Below are positions 22,433 through 28,136 of a stretch of 28,136 nucleotides of DNA, in pieces. How positions within the stretch are numbered: the first letter of the stretch is position 1; the number at the start of each line of letters is the position of its first letter. The DNA is from JBGPYM01 sp041493205. GTDB lineage: Bacteria > Bacteroidota > Ignavibacteria > UBA10030 > UBA6906. The notes beneath the pieces were generated by a model. That model was not told the origin of the DNA. It did not search any database and saw nothing but the letters and a program-made list of their open reading frames with translations. The DNA is taken from the NCBI GenBank assembly GCA_041493205.1, contig JBGPYM010000008.1:1-28136 (forward strand), written 5' to 3'. The position numbers were made by a program, and so were the translations under genes.

Positions 22433-23815
22433 TCAAAGATTGAAGTAAAGTTTGTATTCAAAGGGATGCGGCATCGTGCCGATCGACGTGATCTCCTCCT
22501 GCTTGATCAGCGTCCACTGGTTCAACAGCTCATCGGTGAACATGCCCCCCCGCCGCAGAAAATCGTTGTCTGCCCCGAGCGCATCGAGCGCCTCGGACAG
22601 GTTCCGCGGAAGAAACTGGATGCGCTCCCGGGCGGAAGATTCCATCGGGGCGCCGTCGAACGGTCCGAACCCCTCGCGCACCGGATCGATCTTGTTCACC
22701 ACCCCGTCGATGCCGGCAAGGAGCATCGCCGACAGACACAGGTACGGATTCGCCGTGGCATCGGGAGGCCGGTACTCGAACCGGGTTTCCGCCTTGCTCG
22801 AAACGTATTTCGGAATGCGTATGGCCGACGCCCGGTTCCCCTGTCCGTATGTCAGCGCGACCGGTGCCTCATATCCCGGGACCAGGCGTTTGTACGAATT
22901 GGTGGACGGGTTGGTGAACGCCGAAAGAGCCGGACCATGCTTGAGCATGCCGCCGATGAAAAAGCGTCCCAGCTCGTTGATGTTCCCATACTCTCCCTTC
23001 CGGTAGAACGCGTTCTCACCTCCCCGCGTCAGGTAAAGATGCATGTGCATCCCGCTCCCCGCCTGCTGGTACATCGGCTTCGGCATGAACGTGAGAGACA
23101 GGTCTTTCCGGCGCGCAAAATTAAAGAGCGCATATTTGACCGTCACGATGTTGTCGGCGGTCGTCATCAGGTCGGTGAAGTAGGTCTCGATCTCCTGCTG
23201 CCCGCGCTCACCCGTCTCATGGTGGTGATATTTGACCGCGATGCCGAATCCGCGGAGAAGGGCGCACGCCTCGTCGCGAAAGTCGTCGTACAGGTCGAAC
23301 GGGTTCGCCGCATGATAGGCTCCGGCAAAGAACTCCTCGGCGTGCTCCACCTCGTAATACGACGACGCCGTACGGGTGTCGAACCTCACTTTGGAGAAGA
23401 GATAAAATTCAAATTCGGGACCCCACCACGACTTGTCCGTCCCGACCGTCTCCCGCAGCACCTGCTCGGCCCTGCGCGCCAGGCCCCTGCCGTCCTGCGA
23501 GAACGGCGTCCGCCTGCTGTCTGTCAGGACGATGTTCGCGTAGAAGCTGAGCGTGGGCACCTCGCGGAACGGATCGAGCACGGCGGTCGAGAGATCGGGC
23601 AGGAGGATCATGTCGCTGTTTTCAACCTTCCTGAATCCGTAGCTCGAGCCGTCGAACCCCACCCCCTCCCGTACAAGCGTCTCCAGAATCCCCGGCCGCA
23701 CGGGAAGAGAAATGTGGTGCAGCGCCCCTTTCAGGTCGATGCACTTGAGGTCGATCATGGCGATCCGGTGTTTCCGGATCAAGGCGTTGCACGAACGAAG
23801 GGATTGCATTGTCAT
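22433..23815 (-). CDS. glnA: Glutamine synthetase, type I
   Basis: 460 residues from the ATG at 23815, which aligns in length with other GS-I N-termini; an ATG at 23869 would add an unusual basic leader. ATP-dependent glutamine formation from glutamate and ammonia in a cytoplasmic dodecamer. Landmarks: FDGSS (54-58), PEFEFYLF (133-140), HHHETGERGQQEIE (197-210), GSGMHMH (253-259), NPSTNSYKRLVPGYEAP (302-318), RFEYRPPDATANPY (345-358). The region where adenylylated GS-I enzymes carry the modified Tyr reads 'RIQFLPRNLSEAL' with no Tyr, so control by adenylylation is unlikely. No glnB or amt lies nearby. Confidence 0.94.
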   Translation of the reverse strand: MTMQSLRSCNALIRKHRIAMIDLKCIDLKGALHHISLPVRPGILETLVREGVGFDGSSYGFRKVENSDMILLPDLSTAVLDPFREVPTLSFYANIVLTDSRRTPFSQDGRGLARRAEQVLRETVGTDKSWWGPEFEFYLFSKVRFDTRTASSYYEVEHAEEFFAGAYHAANPFDLYDDFRDEACALLRGFGIAVKYHHHETGERGQQEIETYFTDLMTTADNIVTVKYALFNFARRKDLSLTFMPKPMYQQAGSGMHMHLYLTRGGENAFYRKGEYGNINELGRFFIGGMLKHGPALSAFTNPSTNSYKRLVPGYEAPVALTYGQGNRASAIRIPKYVSSKAETRFEYRPPDATANPYLCLSAMLLAGIDGVVNKIDPVREGFGPFDGAPMESSARERIQFLPRNLSEALDALGADNDFLRRGGMFTDELLNQWTLIKQEEITSIGTMPHPFEYKLYFNL

Positions 23816-23885
23816 TTTCGTCGGGAAATGAGCGTAGTGGCCCCGGGGTTCCCTCCGGTGGCTCTTCATGAGTTACTGGGGATGG

Positions 23886-24782
23886 TCAGGCGGGCTCGCC
23901 TGCCGGTTCGATATGAATAAGAACGTCGGAAATCTTAGGGTTCGAACGCCGGATGGCGTCCTTGACCTCGTGTGCGATCCGGTGGCCTTCCCGGACCGCC
24001 ATGTGGCCGTCGACCACGACGTGGAGATCGACGTAATACTCGAGCCCCATCTTGCGGACGAGGCACTTGTCCAGCGACGCGACGCCCGGCACGCGGGCTG
24101 CCGACGCGCGCACCCCCGTCTCAACGTCGGCGGGCGGCGCGGCATCCATGATTTCCGCAAACGCCGGCCGGAAGAGTCGAAAACCGTTGAACGCGATGAT
24201 GGCCGAGGCAAAGAGCGCCGCGAAATCATCCGCGCTTTCGTACCCCTTGCCGCCGATCAGCGCGATGGAGATCCCCACGAACGCCGCCAGCGACGTGATC
24301 GCGTCGCTCCGGTGATGCCAGGCATCGGTTTTCACCGCGGTACTCCCCGCCACATTTCCGGCCCGGAACACGTACCGGAACAGGGTTTCCTTGACGAAGA
24401 CGACGCCCACCAGGACGACGAGCGTATACGCTGCCGGTGCGTGGTGCGGGACGCGGATTTCACGGATGCTCTCGATGGCGATCCCCACCGCAGCGGTTAT
24501 CAGGGCGATCGATACGGCCGCGGCCGCGATGGGCTCCGCCTTCCCGTGTCCGTACGGGTGGTCCTGGTCCGCCGGCTTGACGGCGATCTTGATCCCCCCG
24601 ATGACGATGAGCGAACTCACGACATCGGTCGTCGATTCGATCGCATCCGCGATCAGCGCGTATGAGTTACCGGCAACACCCACGATCGCCTTGACGGCCG
24701 CCAGGATCATGTTGGCCACCACACCGACCATCGCCGAGCGAAGCCCGATGGCCGCAGCTTCGGATTTTCCGCCGGAAGTCAT
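23886..24782 (-). CDS. Cation diffusion facilitator (CDF) family metal efflux transporter
   Basis: 298 residues, the usual CDF size: six TM helices (about 15-205) and a C-terminal cytoplasmic dimerisation domain ('PGVASLDKCLVRKMGLEYYVDLHVVVDG', read as a ferredoxin-like strand pattern). The metal site in TM2 is 'DAIESTTD' (E-x3-D at the positions usually HxxxD or DxxxD), that in TM5 is 'DAWHHRSDA' (H-x3-D). The loop 'HPYGHGKAE' is typical. It should export a divalent metal in exchange for protons; Zn, Fe, Mn or Co cannot be told apart by eye. A TATATT at 24790-24795 lies very close to the ATG, so the mRNA may be almost leaderless. Confidence 0.92.
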   Translation of the reverse strand: MTSGGKSEAAAIGLRSAMVGVVANMILAAVKAIVGVAGNSYALIADAIESTTDVVSSLIVIGGIKIAVKPADQDHPYGHGKAEPIAAAAVSIALITAAVGIAIESIREIRVPHHAPAAYTLVVLVGVVFVKETLFRYVFRAGNVAGSTAVKTDAWHHRSDAITSLAAFVGISIALIGGKGYESADDFAALFASAIIAFNGFRLFRPAFAEIMDAAPPADVETGVRASAARVPGVASLDKCLVRKMGLEYYVDLHVVVDGHMAVREGHRIAHEVKDAIRRSNPKISDVLIHIEPAGEPA

Positions 24783-24821
24783 GGACTAAAATATACGAAG
24801 AAAAGCCGACCTGTGCACGCC

Positions 24822-24850
24822 TTGCTTCACATCGGTGTTTTTTTTACCTT
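24822..24850 (+). promoter_or_regulatory. Promoter of the aminotransferase-pckA operon
   Basis: TTGCTT (24822-24827), 17-nt spacer containing an eight-T run, TACCTT (24845-24850). The same TTG-N17-TACCTT form occurs before the HEAT/cyclophilin gene. A start near 24857 would leave a leader of about 100 nt; I see no riboswitch in it. Confidence 0.45.
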
Positions 24851-24960
24851 GAATTACTCTCCGTTCTTCACATCGTTTCACTCCCCCGTCCGATCCCCTT
24901 GCAGATACAACGCACTCTTACACCGGAGCGGCGGGAGACCATGAGGAGGCACAGATATCC

Positions 24961-26178
24961 ATGAGCATAAGCCAGCTGGCACGGTCGATTGCCGAGTCGC
25001 CCACCCTGACCCTGAACGAGCAGGCGCGCATCCTGCGGGAAAAAGGGGAAGCGGTCATCCATCTCGGCGCGGGGGAGCCGAAGAACAAGGCTCCCATCAA
25101 CGCCATTCTGCAGTCCGCCGCAAAGCTCAACACCGGGGACATCAAGTACACCCCCACCGACGGCATCCCTTCCCTCAAGAAGGCGGTCATCCGTTACACG
25201 GAGGAGAACTACGACCGGGTTGCCGCCCCCGAGAACGTGATGATCTCCGGCGGCGCGAAGCAGGCGCTGTATAACCTCCTCTTCACCCTGCTCAACCCGC
25301 AGGACGAGGTGATCGTGCTCGCTCCCTACTGGGTCAGCTATCCCGAGATGATCAAGATGGTCTACGGGCGCCCCGTGATCGTCACGCCCGAGGACGGCGG
25401 GTTCGTCCCCCGCATGAAGGAAATCGAAGAGGCGGTCAGTTCCTATACGCGGGCCATCATCGTCAACAGCCCCAACAACCCGTCAGGCGCCGTCTACCCC
25501 GAGAGCCTCATCGCGGAGATCGTGGCCTTCTGCGAGAAGAAGGGGATCTACCTGATCATGGACGATATCTACCACAAACTGGTGTTCGACGGCACGACGG
25601 CAGTCCCCGCCTACCGGTTCACGACAAAGGATATCGAATCCACGAAGGTCATCACCATCAACGGCATTTCGAAACTGTACGGCATGACCGGCTTTCGCAT
25701 CGGGTGGGTCATCGCGAGCAAAGCGCTGACGGAGGTGATGCTCAACGTCCAGGCACAGACCACGTCCTGTACGTCCCTTCTCCTCCAGGCGGCGGCCGAG
25801 GGTGCGCTGACCGGGCTCCAGAGCGCCGTCGAAACCCTCCGGCTGACGCTCGAGAACAACCGGAACGTGATGATGCAGGAGCTGGAGTCGTTCAACGGCG
25901 TGAAGATAAGGAAACCGAGCGGCACCTACTACTGCCTCCCGGATTTCCGCGCGTACAACACGAACTCGGTGGCGCTCTCGCAATTTCTCCTGAAGAAGGC
26001 GCTCGTCGTCACGGTCCCCGGCAAGGAGTTCGGCATGGAAGGGCATCTCCGTCTCAGCTACGCGACGACCGTGAAGGACGTCAAGCAGGGCATCGAGCGC
26101 ATCAAGTGGGCGCTCGACCCGTCGTCTCCCAAGGAGATCTATATCGGCGAACGAAAAATGGTGCGTGACTGGCTATGA
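24961..26178 (+). CDS. Class I PLP-dependent aminotransferase (aspartate aminotransferase-like)
   Basis: 405 residues of fold-type I, subgroup I-gamma/AspAT-like. PLP-site landmarks: GGAKQAL (97-103), APYWVSYPEM (121-130), NSPNNPSG (169-176), DDIYHKLVFDG (201-211), the Schiff-base lysine K238 in 'INGISKLYGMTGFRIGW', and the substrate-carboxylate Arg in 'GHLRLSYAT'. GGAGG lies 10 nt before the ATG. Its stop overlaps the pckA start as ATGA. Co-expression with PEP carboxykinase fits an enzyme that makes oxaloacetate from aspartate and 2-oxoglutarate, but related enzymes use aromatic or branched substrates and the sequence alone cannot exclude them. Confidence 0.9.
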   Translation: MSISQLARSIAESPTLTLNEQARILREKGEAVIHLGAGEPKNKAPINAILQSAAKLNTGDIKYTPTDGIPSLKKAVIRYTEENYDRVAAPENVMISGGAKQALYNLLFTLLNPQDEVIVLAPYWVSYPEMIKMVYGRPVIVTPEDGGFVPRMKEIEEAVSSYTRAIIVNSPNNPSGAVYPESLIAEIVAFCEKKGIYLIMDDIYHKLVFDGTTAVPAYRFTTKDIESTKVITINGISKLYGMTGFRIGWVIASKALTEVMLNVQAQTTSCTSLLLQAAAEGALTGLQSAVETLRLTLENNRNVMMQELESFNGVKIRKPSGTYYCLPDFRAYNTNSVALSQFLLKKALVVTVPGKEFGMEGHLRLSYATTVKDVKQGIERIKWALDPSSPKEIYIGERKMVRDWL

Positions 26179-27815
26179 ACAACCTTCTGGACATCAGAAC
26201 ACCGGCGCAGGGGGAAGCCCTCGCACTCCGGAGCGATTACGGTCTCGACAACCACGGCCTGTCCAACCTCCGGCTGGCGTACTGGAACCTCCCGACGGAG
26301 GCGCTCTATGAAGAAATAGCATTCCGTCGCGAAGCGCGGATCACCCACATGGGCGCTGTCGTGGCCTCCACCGGAAAACATACGGCGCGTTCCGCCAACG
26401 ACAAGTTCGTCGTCCGCGAGGGCACGACCGAGGGACATGTCTGGTGGGGGGAATACAACCGGCCGTTCAGCACGGAAAAATTCAACGACCTCTTCAACCG
26501 CCTCCAGGGGTTCCTGCAGGGGCGCGACGTGTTCGTTCAGGATTGCTTCGCCGGCGCGGACCCGGCATACCGGATGCCGATCCGGATCGTCACCGAGCTC
26601 GCGTGGCACAGCCACTTCGCCCGGAACATGTTCATACTGCCCCGGACCAATGAAGAGTACCGGAGGCACATGCCCGACTTCACCGTTCTCTGCGTCCCCT
26701 CGTTCAAAGGGATCCCGCAGATCGACGGGACACCGGGCAACACGTTCATCGTTCTCAACTTCGCTGCAAAAATGTGCATTATCGGCAACACGGCCTACGC
26801 GGGCGAAATAAAGAAATCCATCTTCACGATTTTGAACTACCTGCTCCCGCTCGACGGGGTGATGCCGATGCACTGCTCCGCCAACATCGGGAAGGACGGT
26901 GCTTCCGCGGTGTTTTTCGGTCTCTCCGGGACGGGAAAGACGACCCTCTCGGCCGATCCGTCACGGCGGTTGATCGGGGACGACGAACACGGCTGGAGCG
27001 ACGAGGGGGTGTTCAACTTCGAGGGGGGATGCTATGCGAAGGTCATACAGCTCTCCGCGGCGGCGGAACCGCAGATTTACGCCTGCACGAGAAAGTTCGG
27101 CACGATCCTGGAAAACGTCGCGTTCGACCCGGTGACGCGCATGATCGATCTGGACGACGAGTCGGTCACGGAAAATACGCGCGCCTCCTACCCGCTCGAT
27201 TACATCGACAACGCGGTTCCGGAAAAAATGGGAGGACATCCGAAAAACATCATCCTGCTCACGTGCGACGCGTCGGGCGTTATGCCGCCGATCGCACGGC
27301 TCACGCCCGACCAGGCCCTCTACCAGTTCATTTCGGGCTACACGTCCAAGATCGCCGGGACGGAAGTCGGACTCGGCAAGGAGCCTGAAATGACGTTCAG
27401 TACCTGCTTCGGCGCTCCGTTCATGGTGCACCATCCGTCGTTTTACGCGGACCTCCTGAAGCGAAAAATCCTGAAATACGGCGTGCACTGCTGGCTGGTC
27501 AACACGGGGTGGATCGGGGGGCCGTACGGCATCGGCAAACGCATCAGCATCCGCTACACGCGCGCGCTCCTGAACGCCGCGCTGAACGGCGAGCTGCTCC
27601 AGGCGAAATACATCACGGATCCCGTGTTCGGGTTCTCCGTCCCGCAGTCGTGCACGGATGTCCCCGACCAGGTCCTCAACCCGGGAGCGTCGTGGCCTGA
27701 TGCGGCCGCCTACATGCAGCGCTACAAGGAGCTTGCGGCACGGTTCGTGGAGAACTTCAAGAAGTTCGAATCGGGCTGTCCGCCCGAAGTGCGGAACGCC
27801 GGCCCGCGCCGCTGA
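26175..27815 (+). CDS. pckA: Phosphoenolpyruvate carboxykinase (ATP)
   Basis: 546 residues, full length for the ATP-type enzyme: oxaloacetate + ATP gives PEP + ADP + CO2, the first step of gluconeogenesis. Landmarks: the P-loop/kinase-1a GLSGTGKTT (249-257), kinase-2 IGDDEHGW (267-274) with its two metal-binding Asp, 'EGGCYAKVI', 'TRKFGTILENVAFD' for nucleotide contact, and N-terminal 'STGKHTARSANDKF' for the substrate side. Translation is coupled to the aminotransferase by ATGA, and the pair should turn aspartate into PEP. A C-terminal run after the catalytic core ends in an Arg-rich tail. It ends 9 nt before a convergent gene. Confidence 0.95.
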   Translation: MNNLLDIRTPAQGEALALRSDYGLDNHGLSNLRLAYWNLPTEALYEEIAFRREARITHMGAVVASTGKHTARSANDKFVVREGTTEGHVWWGEYNRPFSTEKFNDLFNRLQGFLQGRDVFVQDCFAGADPAYRMPIRIVTELAWHSHFARNMFILPRTNEEYRRHMPDFTVLCVPSFKGIPQIDGTPGNTFIVLNFAAKMCIIGNTAYAGEIKKSIFTILNYLLPLDGVMPMHCSANIGKDGASAVFFGLSGTGKTTLSADPSRRLIGDDEHGWSDEGVFNFEGGCYAKVIQLSAAAEPQIYACTRKFGTILENVAFDPVTRMIDLDDESVTENTRASYPLDYIDNAVPEKMGGHPKNIILLTCDASGVMPPIARLTPDQALYQFISGYTSKIAGTEVGLGKEPEMTFSTCFGAPFMVHHPSFYADLLKRKILKYGVHCWLVNTGWIGGPYGIGKRISIRYTRALLNAALNGELLQAKYITDPVFGFSVPQSCTDVPDQVLNPGASWPDAAAYMQRYKELAARFVENFKKFESGCPPEVRNAGPRR

Positions 27816-27824
27816 ACGGCCGGC

Positions 27825-28136
27825 TCAGAGCCAGACTGTCCAGCCGGCGGTCACCGTAAATTCGTTTGAGCCGTTCCGGGTTGTCACGCCCGAAGGGTTC
27901 GTCGTCACCTGCAGGTACTGAATCCCCAGGTTCAGCAACCCCTTCTCCACCAGCGCCACCTTCACGCCCACCCTCCCCCCCCAGGTAAAGCCCGATGCGG
28001 TTGCGGTACCGCCTCCTGTCACGCTCGTCGTGATACTGGTCAGCCCGGCGAGCCCTTCGACGAACGGCGTCGCCACTGACGTCGTCCGGAAGTTGTACGA
28101 CGGCGCAAGGAGAATGCGGAGCTGCGTGACCGTGAC
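27825..28136 (-). CDS. Probable outer-membrane beta-barrel protein, C-terminal part (runs off window)
   Basis: The frame is open from the window end to the stop at 27825 (103 codons), so the start lies outside. A GTG at 28076 is an internal codon, not a convincing start. The sequence alternates short hydrophobic/polar strands ('LRILLAPSYNFR', 'TPFVEGLAGLTSI', 'FTWGGRVGVKVAL', 'LLNLGIQYLQV') and ends with a strand 'SNEFTVTAGWTVWL'. A terminal strand with an aromatic penultimate region is typical of outer-membrane barrels. The family cannot be given from this fragment. It is convergent with pckA. Confidence 0.65.
   Translation of the reverse strand, partial: VTVTQLRILLAPSYNFRTTSVATPFVEGLAGLTSITTSVTGGGTATASGFTWGGRVGVKVALVEKGLLNLGIQYLQVTTNPSGVTTRNGSNEFTVTAGWTVWL

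Noticed and set aside
22388..23920. Plus-strand open frame of 510 codons opposite glnA
   Set aside because: Mirror of a strongly conserved glutamine synthetase; composition (Arg/His/Val-rich) is that of an antisense frame.
24838..24845. Run of eight T on the plus strand as a terminator
   Set aside because: No stable hairpin precedes it and no plus-strand gene ends there; it lies inside the spacer of the aminotransferase promoter.

Overview
This window of about 28 kb is GC-rich (roughly 60%), very densely coded, and almost entirely chromosomal housekeeping and envelope genes. I see no tRNA, rRNA, CRISPR array, insertion sequence, phage gene or integrase. The gene content is that of a Gram-negative diderm: BamD, LolD with two LolC/E permeases, an outer-membrane-barrel-like C-terminus, and secreted FG-GAP and metalloprotease-like proteins. 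A DUF3098-like protein, a membrane protein with an 'SRFLSLSGLSGV' start next to a small winged-helix regulator, and an MXAN_6640-like secreted protein point to the Bacteroidota/Chlorobiota (FCB) side, perhaps an Ignavibacteria-like lineage. That placement is inferred from remembered families, not from a search.

Layout. (1) Positions 1-5729, minus strand: one tight operon behind a sigma70-like promoter at 5701-5729. It runs: unknown exported/anchored protein, CapA-like phosphoesterase, BamD lipoprotein, hotdog acyl-CoA thioesterase, exported FG-GAP protein, and the N-terminus of a secreted metalloprotease-like protein that runs off the window. (2) 5769-6483, minus: two small envelope genes. 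(3) 6484-6645: a structured non-coding stretch with a promoter, an 18-bp near-palindrome, a long stem and an intrinsic terminator. It looks like a small RNA of about 80 nt, or an attenuator. (4) 6646-14423, minus: a seven-gene operon aspS - atuA-like - atuA C-terminal-like - prfB - lolC/E - lolC/E - lolD, with overlapping or nearly touching genes. prfB carries the classical programmed +1 frameshift. (5) 14424-14563: divergent promoter region between aspS and a plus-strand HEAT-repeat/cyclophilin fusion. (6) 16654-17133 minus: an RDD membrane protein. 17250-19694 plus: a lipoprotein fusing a YVTN beta-propeller to a phosphoesterase. (7) 19681-21555, minus: a small regulatory and membrane-protein cluster (winged-helix regulator, its partner membrane protein, two further membrane proteins). 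Two 22-bp copies of the same operator-like element sit before its two transcription units; this is the most interesting new observation here. (8) 21556-24782, minus: unknown membrane protein, type I glutamine synthetase, CDF metal transporter. (9) 24961-27815, plus: a class I aminotransferase translationally coupled to ATP-dependent PEP carboxykinase. (10) 27825-end, minus: C-terminal part of a probable outer-membrane barrel protein.

How it fits together: the minus-strand operons supply outer-membrane biogenesis (BamD for barrel insertion, LolCDE for lipoprotein release), translation (AspS, RF2) and nitrogen assimilation (GlnA). The plus-strand pair links aspartate/oxaloacetate to phosphoenolpyruvate. 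Many junctions are 1-8 nt overlaps (ATGA, GTGA, TGATG, TAATG), so translational coupling is the rule. Several plausible promoters have TTGnnn-N17-TAnnnT spacing.
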